DNA of 64,000 bases from the NCBI GenBank assembly GCA_025041195.1, contig JAKCFM010000001.1, positions 186,001-250,000 on the forward strand, written 5' to 3'. The DNA is from Halobacteriales archaeon YIM A00013 (GTDB lineage Archaea; Halobacteriota; Halobacteria; Halobacteriales; Haloarculaceae). The position numbers and the translations under genes are program-made. Position 1 is the first letter of the stretch, and each line of letters opens with the position of its first letter. The notes below the pieces were generated by a model. The model was not told where the DNA came from and did no database searches. It saw only the letters and a list, made by a program, of their open reading frames with translations. Positions 43,322 through 51,758 of the stretch are shown here, in pieces.

Positions 43322-43395
43322 AGCAGTGCTCCGTGGCCAGTCCCATCAACTCTTTTGGATCCGCTCTAAGAATGTGTGAAAGTAGCGTGCTAGGC

Positions 43396-44484
43396 TCACT
43401 CGAACGTCTCGTCGAACGCGGTTGCTCCCATTGGCTCGAAGCGCCCGGCATCAATCGCGTCGGTGGCGTGAGCGACTGATTTCGTCCCGATGAGCGCGCT
43501 CGTAACGCCGGGGGCGCTGCGAGCGAAGTTGATCGCTCGTTTGGCCGCGGTATCCCCAGCGAGCCGTGCGTCCACGGCGTCGGGAATGGCCCCCGCTTCG
43601 GTGAGCGCTCCCTGCTGGAGCGAGGCGCTGGTGAACACCGACAGCCCGGCGTCGTGCGCAAAGCGAAGCGCGCTTTTCGGTCCCTCGGGTGATCCATGCG
43701 CGGCCACGGTGAACGCGTCGGCCATCTGCACGTTGAACGGCAACTGAATCGCGCGGAAATGTGTTGCAGTGCTGTCAGCAGCTCGCGCTGCCCGTCGGGC
43801 CCTGTCGACGACGGTCGACACGGAGAGATACGACTCATGCGTTGGTGGGACGCGGAAACAGTCCCAGGAGGCGATTCCGTAGTGGCGGATATCACCGTTT
43901 TGTGCCCGCTGTTCGAGTTGCGTAAACGTCGCCTCAAGCTGGTCGTAGACCGCGTCAGCAGATTTCGATTGCAACTGCGTCTCCGGATTGTGGACGTAGT
44001 AGCAATCGATCGTTTCGAGCCCAAGATTCTCCAGCGAGCGATCGAGCTGATCGTCGATAAACGATGGCTGGATACAGTTGCCTCGAACCAGCTCGTCCGG
44101 ATCGATCAGACCTGGATCGAAATACTCGCGCTCGATGAAACCGTGTGGATCCTCGGGCCGTGTGCGATCAAACGGCACGAAGCCGCCTTTCGTTGCCACG
44201 AGGACGCTTTCCCGGTCAGTCTGGCACGCATCGAGTGCCGACGCTACCGCTCGTTCGCTGCGCTGGTGTCGGTAGGTGATCGCGGTGTCGATGACGTTGC
44301 ACCCCCCGTCAATGGCGGTCGTGATCGCCTCGCGGTAGGCATCATCCACCGCGTCGGTTGGTTCGCCGAGATACGTACCGATGCCGACCGAGGAGACGAT
44401 GCTCTCGCCAAACCGTCGGAAGTAGGTTCGCGCAAATTCGTCGTGGTCGTCACGATACGCCCAGGTTTCGCGTTTTCTTGCCAT
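43396..44484 (-). CDS. Aldo/keto reductase
   Basis: A 362-residue TIM-barrel NADP oxidoreductase. Catalytic residues are seen in order: the aspartate in VIDTAITYRHQ near residue 66 with tyrosine, the lysine in VATKGGFV, and the histidine in YYVHNPETQ near 170. The C-terminus carries the cofactor-binding IGTKSVAHATDAIDAG. The N-terminal extension MARKRETWAYRDDHDEFARTYF is typical for haloarchaeal members. Its stop precedes the next gene's start region in the same direction: the epimerase-like gene ends two bases upstream of this ATG, so the two are probably cotranscribed. Confidence 0.92.
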   Translation of the reverse strand: MARKRETWAYRDDHDEFARTYFRRFGESIVSSVGIGTYLGEPTDAVDDAYREAITTAIDGGCNVIDTAITYRHQRSERAVASALDACQTDRESVLVATKGGFVPFDRTRPEDPHGFIEREYFDPGLIDPDELVRGNCIQPSFIDDQLDRSLENLGLETIDCYYVHNPETQLQSKSADAVYDQLEATFTQLEQRAQNGDIRHYGIASWDCFRVPPTHESYLSVSTVVDRARRAARAADSTATHFRAIQLPFNVQMADAFTVAAHGSPEGPKSALRFAHDAGLSVFTSASLQQGALTEAGAIPDAVDARLAGDTAAKRAINFARSAPGVTSALIGTKSVAHATDAIDAGRFEPMGATAFDETFE

Positions 44485-44486
44485 GG

Positions 44487-45359
44487 TTACTGCTCCTCAA
44501 TCGCTCTGCGATAGCCCGACCGAAAGGTTGGATGAACGAACTCGTAGCCAGCGGTGCGGAGCCAGTCGTTTGAGCACCGCTTTGCGGTGGTGAGCCGTCG
44601 CTTTGCCGGCACGGAGAGATCGCCCTGCGCAAGCCGGTCGGCTTTCGTCTGGAGCGGTGGCGTTGCAGTATCACACTCGGCTGCGAGCCAGCGGGCCAGC
44701 GTCCATTTCTCGACCGGTTCGTCGTCAACAGCAAGCACGGTGTCGACATCCGGATCCGTTTCAAGTAGCCATCTGAGGATGCCAGCCGCATCGTCACGGT
44801 GGAGCATGTTCAGTATCCCGGCCGTGACCGGACCGCTCTGGTAGCGCTCCAGTCGGTACCGGCCTGGCCCGTAGAGCCCAGCAAAACGAACGACGGTGCC
44901 GTCGATGCCGTGTGCCTCCGCCGTCTCGCGAGCAATCCGTTCTGCGGTCGCGAGAATCTCTGTTTTTTCTGTTGTTGGCTCGATCGGGGTTTCTTCGGTG
45001 ACCCAGTCGCCGCCGTGGTCGCCGTAGACGCTCGTCGAACTCGTATAGATCAGGCGCTCGGGTGATTGCTCGCGGTCGGCAAACGATTCGATCACGGTTT
45101 GGAGGCCCTCTACGTACGCCCGTCTTGCGGCCTCACCGCTTCGTCCGCCCGCGCTCACCGCAAAAACGATCGTATCGACGTCAGGAATCGCTTCGAGCGA
45201 CTCTGCATCAGTCACGTCCGCCTGGATCGGTGTTGCGCCTGCATCCTCAATCGCCGCAGCTCCCTCGGCCGATCGTCGAACGCCGTACACCGTGGTGTCA
45301 TCGAGCGTTTCACAGAGCGCCAGCCCGACGTAGCCACAGCCGAGCACCGCGACGGTCAT
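44487..45359 (-). CDS. NAD-dependent epimerase/dehydratase-like protein (YeeZ type)
   Basis: A 290-residue extended-SDR protein. The cofactor motif VLGCGYVGLALCE starts at residue 5. YTSSTSVYGDHGG near residue 104 gives the catalytic serine/tyrosine region, but the lysine of the YxxxK motif is not obvious, as in the YeeZ group. VVRFAGLYGPGRYR is a further family mark. Substrate unknown. It overlaps the downstream end of the DUF5791-like gene by four bases and is two bases from the aldo/keto reductase, forming a three-gene run. Confidence 0.87.
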   Translation of the reverse strand: MTVAVLGCGYVGLALCETLDDTTVYGVRRSAEGAAAIEDAGATPIQADVTDAESLEAIPDVDTIVFAVSAGGRSGEAARRAYVEGLQTVIESFADREQSPERLIYTSSTSVYGDHGGDWVTEETPIEPTTEKTEILATAERIARETAEAHGIDGTVVRFAGLYGPGRYRLERYQSGPVTAGILNMLHRDDAAGILRWLLETDPDVDTVLAVDDEPVEKWTLARWLAAECDTATPPLQTKADRLAQGDLSVPAKRRLTTAKRCSNDWLRTAGYEFVHPTFRSGYRRAIEEQ

Positions 45360-45781
45360 CGTTTGTGCGCCTCGATCGTCGATAACAACAGCGCGAATTC
45401 GCCGAGCGTCATTGGCGCTCGGCCCTCGATTTTCTGTTGAATTGCTCGTGCTTCGATGCGGTCGTTGATCTCGCCTTCGAGCGTGTCGACATCGAGCACG
45501 GCCATCGTCATTCCGAGCAACAGGGCATCCCTCGCTTCGATCACCACGGTCTCACTGTCTGGCGCGCCGTTTGAGAGCGCGTAGATCGCCCCCGCTTCAT
45601 CGAGATCGATCTCGGCTTCGCCGCTCGTGATCGCCTCCAACCGCTCGGCATCGATCGCCGTTGTGTCGGTAACTACCGACGGACCAACGTCTTCAACGAT
45701 CGCAGCAAGCCGTTCGACGTAGCGATCGCGGAGCGTTTCGGGGGGCAAGCTGGCTGGCTCCTCGACGAGCGTCTGTAACAT
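45356..45781 (-). CDS. Conserved haloarchaeal protein (DUF5791-like, 141 aa)
   Basis: A 141-residue helical protein beginning MLQTLVEEPASLPPETLRDRYVE, with SLPPETLR and LLLGMTMAVLDVD as conserved-looking parts and ending TLGEFALLLSTIEAHKR. I associate it with the haloarchaeal DUF5791 group. No catalytic motif. It overlaps the start of the epimerase-like gene by four bases and heads the three-gene run. The stop-damaged ArsR-type gene ends 22 bases upstream. Confidence 0.75.
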   Translation of the reverse strand: MLQTLVEEPASLPPETLRDRYVERLAAIVEDVGPSVVTDTTAIDAERLEAITSGEAEIDLDEAGAIYALSNGAPDSETVVIEARDALLLGMTMAVLDVDTLEGEINDRIEARAIQQKIEGRAPMTLGEFALLLSTIEAHKR

Positions 45782-45802
45782 ACTACTGCGTAGTTGCGCT
45801 CG

Positions 45803-46704
45803 CTACAAGTGTGGCTCGCTCTCTATGATAGTGAACGTCTCATCAAGCACCAGCTCAAGGCGATCGCCGTCGAGGTCGATCCACACGTCGATCACCAGTG
45901 GCTCGGTTGATCGAATCGCCGCGTGTGGTTTGAAGGGTCACGAGAGCTCCCACAACGGCGTTGTGGTGCTGTCAATCCCGTGTTCGTGGTGGAACGAAAT
46001 GACAGGTGCTGATCCAAGCACCAGTCCCCCCACGACTGAGGAATACGTCGTGGCACACCGCTCACACGTCAGTTTGACCGGAAGCAGATCGACAAACGCG
46101 TCGGGAATGGCCGCACGATCCACCAGGGATCTGCTGATGGGGCCGTCACAGCGCCAGCAAAAGCCGTTGCTCACGTGTTCGTGTGTTGAACGAGCCCAGC
46201 GCTCAAACGTTGCTGGCAGATCGTCGTGGCTGGTTCGTTCGATGAGCGCCGGTGGGACGCCCGCCGAGACGAGTGGATACGCACACTGTTACACGCTACC
46301 GAGAGCTGCTCGGATTCATACTGCAGTTCGAGCTGGGTGTCACAGCGCACACAGCTGGCCGCGAGGACCTGCGACTCGACCGTCAGATCTCGGGTGAACG
46401 TTCCCGATGCACACGCGCCAATAATCCGGTTGCCAGCGTAGCTGAGGGTGTAACCGGTCGTCCCCTGCACTGATTCCTTTCGCACGAATGTGCCCACGAG
46501 CTCACCGAGATGATAGTTGAACCGCCCAGAATCCGCCACCCCCGTGTGTGCGCGGAGTTCAGAAAACGCACATGGGTCGTCCCGATCGAACAAGGCCAGC
46601 AGAATCTGCACGCGCGTCTCATCTGCAAGCAGCGAAAACGCATCGCGAACGGCCACCGGATCGAAGCGTTTCTCGTGGGTCACTTCCAACCGTTCACGGC
46701 ACAC
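45803..46704 (-). pseudogene. ArsR-type winged-helix regulator, broken by a frameshift and a stop
   Basis: The N-terminal wHTH is intact (FSLLADETRVQILLALFDRDD, then FNYHLGELVGTFVRKES), followed by the first half of a zinc motif (CVRC). After VACN at about 46290 the frame is wrong: the matching CAYPLVSAGVPPALIE sequence, DLPATFERW, and CWRC continue one frame away, so one base is missing near 46281-46292. In the corrected frame a TGA occurs at 45940-45938 after PLWELS, and the sequence beyond it still reads as the expected C-terminal strand region (EPLVIDVWIDLDGD, stop at 45803). Two separate lesions argue for decay of a roughly 300-residue haloarchaeal regulator rather than a single read error. 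Confidence 0.72.
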
Positions 46705-46720
46705 AGCAAAAATCTGTCGC

Positions 46721-48064
46721 TCAGACGAGACTTGCGCCGTCGAACGCGCTCCGGTCGTACTCGACGTCCATCAGATCGAGAAGCGTCGGCGCGATGTCGA
46801 ACAGATCGACGCCGTCAATGTGCGCCGACGGATCATCGACGAACAGACAGGCGTTCTCGAAACTGTGCATGCCGTTGCGCGGCCCGTGGTCGAACACGTC
46901 CGTGTCGTCTTTGAATCCGGATTTCAGATCGAAGCCGTGGTTCGGAATGACAGTGAGATCCGGGGCGATTGCGTCGTGCTCGCCACGGAATGCGTCCTCA
47001 TTTTTCACGATCCGCTGGGCAACTGGCTCCCCGTCGGGGCCTTCGAGTCCCTCGATCAACTCTCTGAGCTCCTCACGAGTTGCCTCGTACTCGGACTCTG
47101 GAACGGATCCACGCGGCTCACGCCCTTCAAGATTGATGTAGAATCGGCCGGGAATGAGCGAGTACGCACGGGTGTCGTCCGAAATGTCGCCAAGCTCGCT
47201 GTGATCGTCGCCGTCGAAGTCCAACCAGCCCTCCTCGCGGAGCCACGTGTTACAATGAACCTCCCAGTCTTCGCTGGTGAAGCCGTGGTCGCTGGCCACC
47301 ACAAGCGTCGTGTCGTCGTCGAGCTGCTCGCGAAGTTTTCCGATGTACTCATCGACCTTCTTGTAGAAAGAGAGGAACTCGTCGTGGTTCTCGCCGTTCT
47401 CCTCGTAATCCTTAAAGAGGAAATGGTTGACGCGGTCGGTGGTCATGAACACGCCAAAGAACAGATCCCAGTCATTCTCGGCGAGATACTGACTGAACGC
47501 CTCATACCGGGCGTCAAGCGTCTCGTGGGCATCAGCCATGAACTCGGATTTGTCGTCCTGGTGGCCGAGCTTGGCGTTCACGTCGATGCGATAGTCGAGC
47601 GAATCGAGCGAAGACCCGAGCGCGTCGGGATAGGACGCCTTCTCAACGTCTGGTGAGAGAAAGCCCGACACCATCCGCTGGACGTTTCGCTGTGGCGGGA
47701 ACGTCACGGGAACGTTCATCACCGTCGCGTCACGGCCGGCATCGGTCACGCGGTCCCAGACACGCGTCGCCTGCACGTCCCGACCCATTGGAACGTAGGT
47801 GTCGTACGAGCCGACTTCTCGGTCCTGAAAGCCGTACACACCCGTCTCGCCGGGATTAACGCCGGTCGTCAGCGATGGCCAACAGGCGCTCGATTCCGGG
47901 GGCACGATGCTGTCGATCGCCCCGCCTGAACCGGCGGCCTCGATCGCGTTCAAATTCTCGAATACGTCCGGATTGTCCGCAACGAGGCTGTACGGCACGC
48001 CGTCGATCCCGATAAAGGCCACGCGCGGTCCGTCGTCACCTCGGAGTCGGTCGAACAGTCCCAT
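46721..48064 (-). CDS. Alkaline-phosphatase-superfamily phosphodiesterase/nucleotide pyrophosphatase
   Basis: A 447-residue enzyme of the type I phosphodiesterase/nucleotide pyrophosphatase group. FIGIDGVPYSLV holds the first metal aspartate; the nucleophile serine/threonine lies in ACWPSLTTGVNPGETG; later ligands lie in DRVNHFLF, VVASDHGFTSE and HGPRNGMHS. No signal peptide. Start at ATG 48064 (MGLFDRLRGDDG). The substrate is unknown; relatives act on nucleotides, phosphonates, lipids or sulfates. The hairpins behind ppa lie in the gap upstream. Confidence 0.9.
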   Translation of the reverse strand: MGLFDRLRGDDGPRVAFIGIDGVPYSLVADNPDVFENLNAIEAAGSGGAIDSIVPPESSACWPSLTTGVNPGETGVYGFQDREVGSYDTYVPMGRDVQATRVWDRVTDAGRDATVMNVPVTFPPQRNVQRMVSGFLSPDVEKASYPDALGSSLDSLDYRIDVNAKLGHQDDKSEFMADAHETLDARYEAFSQYLAENDWDLFFGVFMTTDRVNHFLFKDYEENGENHDEFLSFYKKVDEYIGKLREQLDDDTTLVVASDHGFTSEDWEVHCNTWLREEGWLDFDGDDHSELGDISDDTRAYSLIPGRFYINLEGREPRGSVPESEYEATREELRELIEGLEGPDGEPVAQRIVKNEDAFRGEHDAIAPDLTVIPNHGFDLKSGFKDDTDVFDHGPRNGMHSFENACLFVDDPSAHIDGVDLFDIAPTLLDLMDVEYDRSAFDGASLV

Positions 48065-48270
48065 ACCGCCGACTGCGCGAGCGATACACAAGAACCTTCT
48101 TTTCGACGCCGATTACCCCCGTTTGTGCTCACTGTCACCCGCTTCGTCGCCACGCTCGCCCTTCCTGTTCTCGGGCACGACTGTCAAGTGGTCGATGCCG
48201 ATTGGACACGCCTGTGCCATACTATACGAATACGGTTCCAGTGAAGAAATAATTACCCATGCTCATAATG

Positions 48271-48311
48271 CATCACGGTGGCGCTCGTGATGTTTCGCGG
48301 GCATGCCCGCG
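48271..48311 (-). terminator. Two tandem hairpins behind the pyrophosphatase gene
   Basis: Immediately after the ppa stop on its strand there is a perfect 16-base palindrome (48296-48311, CGCGGGCATGCCCGCG, six-pair stem with CATG loop), then a second inverted repeat CATCACG/CGTGATG (48271-48277, 48286-48292) with an eight-base loop. No T run is attached. They may protect or end the ppa transcript. Confidence 0.45.
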
Positions 48312-48318
48312 TAGACGA

Positions 48319-48852
48319 TCAGTTGAATTTTTCGTCGTAGAGCTCCTGTGCGTGCTCGATCGCGTCAAACGCCGCGGCTTTGTCCTCCCAGCCGAGCGTT
48401 TCGACTTCTTTGCCGGCTTCGAGGTTCTTGTACGTCGTGAAGAACTCGTCAATCTCGTCCTGTTGTTGCTGTGGGATGTCCTCGAGATCCTGGATGTGAT
48501 CGAATCGTGGATCCTCTTCAGGGACGGCGATCACCTTATCGTCCTGTTCGCCGTCGTCGTCCATCCGCATCAACGCGACCGGTCTGGCTTCGATTACACA
48601 GCCAGGGAACGTTGCGTCTTCGACGAGGACGAGCACGTCGAAGGGATCTTCGTCGTCGTAGTATGACTGCGGGATGAATCCGTAGTCCGATGGGTAGTGG
48701 ACGTTGCTGTGGAGCACGCGATCGAGCACGACGCCTGGCACGTCCTTGTCGTACTCGTATTTGTTGCGTTCTCCCTTCAGACACTCGATAACGGCATAGA
48801 TCGTCTCCGGCGGATTTGGTCCAGTTTCGAGATCCTCCCAAAGGTTTGTCAT
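48319..48852 (-). CDS. ppa: Inorganic pyrophosphatase (family I)
   Basis: A 177-residue soluble enzyme hydrolysing pyrophosphate. The signature DEDPFDVLVLVED, the upstream YPSDYGFIPQSYY and KYEYDKDVPG-type loop give the metal-binding aspartates and phosphate-binding lysines in the usual order. ATG at 48852 (MTNLWEDLETG) is chosen over one three codons earlier because it matches the conserved start. The protein is acidic with a YDEKFN end. Hairpins follow the stop. Confidence 0.95.
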   Translation of the reverse strand: MTNLWEDLETGPNPPETIYAVIECLKGERNKYEYDKDVPGVVLDRVLHSNVHYPSDYGFIPQSYYDDEDPFDVLVLVEDATFPGCVIEARPVALMRMDDDGEQDDKVIAVPEEDPRFDHIQDLEDIPQQQQDEIDEFFTTYKNLEAGKEVETLGWEDKAAAFDAIEHAQELYDEKFN

Positions 48853-49040
48853 CGACGACACTGCGGGTGATGGCCAAAAGTTTCTTTCGACATCCAGCCT
48901 GCTGGCTACAATTTTTCAATCAAACAAAACATCAGGAACAAAACAATATCATTTTATAATGCCATGTATGAATGGCAATTTATAGAAGCAAATCGCATGA
49001 CGTGACGCAGCTATCAAAATAATCACTTGATGGTTGAAAA

Positions 49041-49048
49041 GTTTTAAA
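49041..49048 (+). promoter_or_regulatory. TATA-like box of the PadR gene
   Basis: TTTTAAAT-like sequence lies 26-33 bases before the ATG at 49074, within a clearly A+T-rich gap. A six-base inverted repeat TGCCAT/ATGGCA (48960-48977) about 100 bases upstream might be an operator. The spacing predicts a nearly leaderless transcript. Confidence 0.5.
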
Positions 49049-49073
49049 TAGAGTGGTGACATTTGTATAGGTC

Positions 49074-49439
49074 ATGTCAGAGGCACAGTCAGTCTCCGGC
49101 GTATCGCGCATCGAACGCGACCTCACCGCGTTCCAGCAGAACATCCTGGTCATCCTCTCGGAGGATGCCCGCTACGGCCTGGCGATCAAACGAGAGCTAG
49201 AGCAGTACTACGGGTCGGAGGTCAATCACGGTCGACTCTACCCCAACCTCGATGATCTGGTGGAGATGGGGCTGGTCGAAAAGAGCGAACTCGATAAACG
49301 GACCAATCAGTACGCACTGACCGATGAGGGACACGACGCTGTCATCGATCAGTTGTCGTGGATCTTCTCGCGATTTGCAACGAACAAGAGCCGTGCCGAC
49401 GAGATTCGGGCACTCGTCGAGTCGGCTCAGCAGCACTGA
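49074..49439 (+). CDS. PadR family transcriptional regulator
   Basis: A 121-residue winged-helix protein. FQQNILVILSEDARYGLAI begins the HTH, VNHGRLYPNLDDLVEMGLVEK is the recognition helix and wing, typical of haloarchaeal PadR members, and the C-terminal helix ending VESAQQH could dimerise. PadR proteins repress nearby stress, membrane or detox genes, usually their own. No obvious target is adjacent. The gene has its own TATA-like box and is convergent with the next gene on the other strand. Confidence 0.92.
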   Translation: MSEAQSVSGVSRIERDLTAFQQNILVILSEDARYGLAIKRELEQYYGSEVNHGRLYPNLDDLVEMGLVEKSELDKRTNQYALTDEGHDAVIDQLSWIFSRFATNKSRADEIRALVESAQQH

Positions 49440-49451
49440 CCGATATCGCGC

Positions 49452-49970
49452 TCACTGTCGGGCACAGTCGAGCGCGATCCTGATCGATTTCTCAACGACT
49501 GTTCTCTGAGCGTCGCTTGGCCAAGCGTTGCGTGGATAGTACTCCGTGAGAAACTCCTGTGTGTGCGTGTCGGAGCTCTCCGCGATCGTGACGCCATAAT
49601 GATTCGAGCAGAAATCGGCGAACGCCCTGACGTTTTCGCCGTGGAGCGGCCCCCACTCGTCAGTCACCTGCTCGACCACCTCGCGGTTGCGAGCATCGAT
49701 GGGTTCCCAGTCAGCGTTTGAGGTGAGCAGCGGCCGTTCGATTGCCCGATCGGTGTCATCGATCCGGTCGATTTCGACCGTCCCATCGACGATCCAGTCG
49801 TCAGGATAGCAGACGAGCGTGTCGTCCGCATCGCGCTCTCGTGCGACGTAGTCGTGTTTGGCAAGCAACGCCTCCCGTCGTTCACGGGCGGCGGCTGCCA
49901 CCTCGTCAGTGCCATCGCGTGCAACGCGCGTGAGCCGAGTGACCTCCTCGATCGTCTCCTCAGGAATCAT
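49452..49970 (-). CDS. Conserved haloarchaeal protein next to rnhA (172 aa)
   Basis: A 172-residue acidic soluble protein starting MIPEETIEEVTRLTRVARDGTDE, with a DTLVCYPDDWIVDG segment and FCSNHYGVTIAE near residue 123, ending DCARQ. I recall it only as a conserved haloarchaeal protein found beside ribonuclease HI; the DUF number is uncertain. It starts inside the end of rnhA (11-base overlap), so it is very likely translated from the same transcript. No catalytic motif identified. Confidence 0.75.
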   Translation of the reverse strand: MIPEETIEEVTRLTRVARDGTDEVAAAARERREALLAKHDYVARERDADDTLVCYPDDWIVDGTVEIDRIDDTDRAIERPLLTSNADWEPIDARNREVVEQVTDEWGPLHGENVRAFADFCSNHYGVTIAESSDTHTQEFLTEYYPRNAWPSDAQRTVVEKSIRIALDCARQ

Positions 49971-50556
49971 TGTCGAACGCGTCGTTGGCGAGGCTATCGG
50001 CCCGTTCGTTCACTTCCCGAGGGACGTGCTGAAGCGACCAGCTATCGACCGAAGCAAGCAGTTCACGAACGCGAACCCGACGCTCTTTCAGCCCCGGATC
50101 GTTCGTGTTCCAGGCGCCAGTCACCTGCTTGACGATCAGCTCTGAATCGCCGCGGATCTCAAGCTGGTCGAAGCCGTAGTCGATTGCTACTTCGATTGCA
50201 CGGATCAGCGCTTCGTACTCCGCCCGGTTGTTCGTTGTTTCACCGATTGTTTCACCCCCCTCGGTGACGATCCCGCCGTCGGTGACGATCACCCAGCCGA
50301 TCGCTGCAGGCCCCGGATTGTTCCGCGCGGCGCCATCGAAATAGACGTGTGCGCGGCCGCCGTACTCACCAAGGAGCCCAACCAGGCGATCCACGTCCTG
50401 TCCCTGAATAAGAACCTTGTCGTCGTAGGCGACAGCCGTCGCGTTCTCGGTGGTGACTCGCCAGCGTTCGTGGTCGGTGTTTCCCGACGAAACGTCGAAT
50501 CCGGCGGCAACGAGCTCCGCTTTCGCCTCATCCGGGTCACACTCGATGACTGGCAT
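49960..50556 (-). CDS. rnhA: Ribonuclease HI (archaeal)
   Basis: A 198-residue RNase HI degrading the RNA of RNA-DNA hybrids. Catalytic residues appear as the aspartate in VYFDGAARNNPGP near residue 75, glutamate in NNRAEYEAL near 112, aspartate in IRGDSELIVKQV and the last one in NERADSLAND. An N-terminal domain of about 65 residues precedes it, as in haloarchaea. Start at ATG 50556 (MPVIECDPDEAK); the longer frame to 50625 is not supported by similarity. Overlaps the downstream gene by 11 bases. Confidence 0.94.
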   Translation of the reverse strand: MPVIECDPDEAKAELVAAGFDVSSGNTDHERWRVTTENATAVAYDDKVLIQGQDVDRLVGLLGEYGGRAHVYFDGAARNNPGPAAIGWVIVTDGGIVTEGGETIGETTNNRAEYEALIRAIEVAIDYGFDQLEIRGDSELIVKQVTGAWNTNDPGLKERRVRVRELLASVDSWSLQHVPREVNERADSLANDAFDNDS

Positions 50557-50724
50557 ATCAATCGCTCGCCCGTGCGCTGATAAGTGCGTTCCGGTCGATT
50601 CGCCACAAACACGTGGATTGCTCACAGGATGCGTTCGTGATCACTTTCGGGCACCGAAAATGCGGCAGATTACTCCAGGTTACGGAAGTCCTAAATATGC
50701 TCACCGAGGTAGTATAAAAATGCG

Positions 50725-51681
50725 ATGACACGGTCCACCCGTACGCGGGAGCGCGAGCAGGAAACGGAAAATGAAACGGAAAGCACGCGAGAATGTCCCG
50801 AATGCGGGTCCGACCAACTGATAAAGAGTTCGGATCGTGGTGAACTCATTTGTGACGACTGTGGGCTCGTCATTGAGGAGGAGAAAATCGATCCTGGTCC
50901 GGAGTGGCGAGCGTTCAACCACCAGGAACGCCAGCAAAAATCCCGTGTCGGTGCACCGACCACGCAGACGATGCACGACAAGGGGTTGACGACGACGATC
51001 GACTGGAAGGATAAAGATGCCTACGGGCGGTCGATCTCCTCGAAAAAGCGGAGCCAGATGCACCGACTGCGCAAATGGCAAGAGCGCATTCGTACGAAAG
51101 ACGCTGGGGAACGCAATCTCCAGTTTGCCCTGTCCGAGATCGATCGGATGGCCAGCGCACTGGGCGTTCCCCGGTCAGTGCGTGAGGTGGCGTCAGTGAT
51201 CTATCGTCGCGCGTTGAATGACGATCTGATTCGCGGGCGATCGATCGAGGGGGTGGCCACGTCTGCGCTGTACGCCGCCTGTCGGAAAGAGGGAATCCCA
51301 CGGAGTCTCGAGGAAATATCGGAGGTGTCGCGGGTCGAACGCAAGGAGATTGGCCGTACGTACCGATACATCTCACAGGAACTCGCACTGGAGATGGAGC
51401 CGGTCGATCCCAAAAAGTACGTCCCCCGATTTTGTTCGGAGCTTGACCTTTCAGAAGAGGTCAAAGCCAAAGCCAACGAGATAATCACCACAACCGCAGA
51501 AGAGGGCCTGTTGTCGGGAAAATCGCCGACAGGGTATGCGGCGGCAGCAATCTATGCCGCGTCGCTGCTCTGTAACGAAAAGAAAACGCAGCGGGAGGTC
51601 GCAGATGTCGCACAGGTAACCGAGGTTACCATCCGCAATCGCTACCAGGAGCAGATCGAGGCGATGGGCATTCATAGCTGA
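50725..51681 (+). CDS. tfb: Transcription initiation factor IIB
   Basis: A 318-residue archaeal TFB, which with TBP recruits RNA polymerase to TATA promoters. The N-terminal zinc ribbon CPECG...CDDCG occupies residues about 24-46, then the B-reader/linker ([13 protein letters not shown]), then two cyclin-like repeats (about 125-210 and 220-315). The end has the recognition helix [12 protein letters not shown]. Haloarchaea carry several TFBs; this paralogue cannot be named. A TATA-like CTAAATATG lies about 30 bases upstream. Divergent from rnhA. Confidence 0.96.
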   Translation: MTRSTRTREREQETENETESTRECPECGSDQLIKSSDRGELICDDCGLVIEEEKIDPGPEWRAFNHQERQQKSRVGAPTTQTMHDKGLTTTIDWKDKDAYGRSISSKKRSQMHRLRKWQERIRTKDAGERNLQFALSEIDRMASALGVPRSVREVASVIYRRALNDDLIRGRSIEGVATSALYAACRKEGIPRSLEEISEVSRVERKEIGRTYRYISQELALEMEPVDPKKYVPRFCSELDLSEEVKAKANEIITTTAEEGLLSGKSPTGYAAAAIYAASLLCNEKKTQREVADVAQVTEVTIRNRYQEQIEAMGIHS

Positions 51682-51758
51682 GACTGGGTACGGTTTCGGA
51701 TCTCGTTCTCCCCGCTTTTGCTCAAGGTTAAAATCTGTCGAGTACCTTCACTACACCA

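Noticed and set aside
45825-46397. Open frame of 190 codons on the plus strand
   Set aside because: Antisense to the broken regulator; the minus strand keeps wHTH and cysteine motifs across both lesions.
46517-47656. Open frame of 379 codons on the plus strand
   Set aside because: Shadow of the phosphodiesterase and ArsR-type genes on the other strand; composition is V/R-rich as expected from the antisense of acidic haloarchaeal genes.
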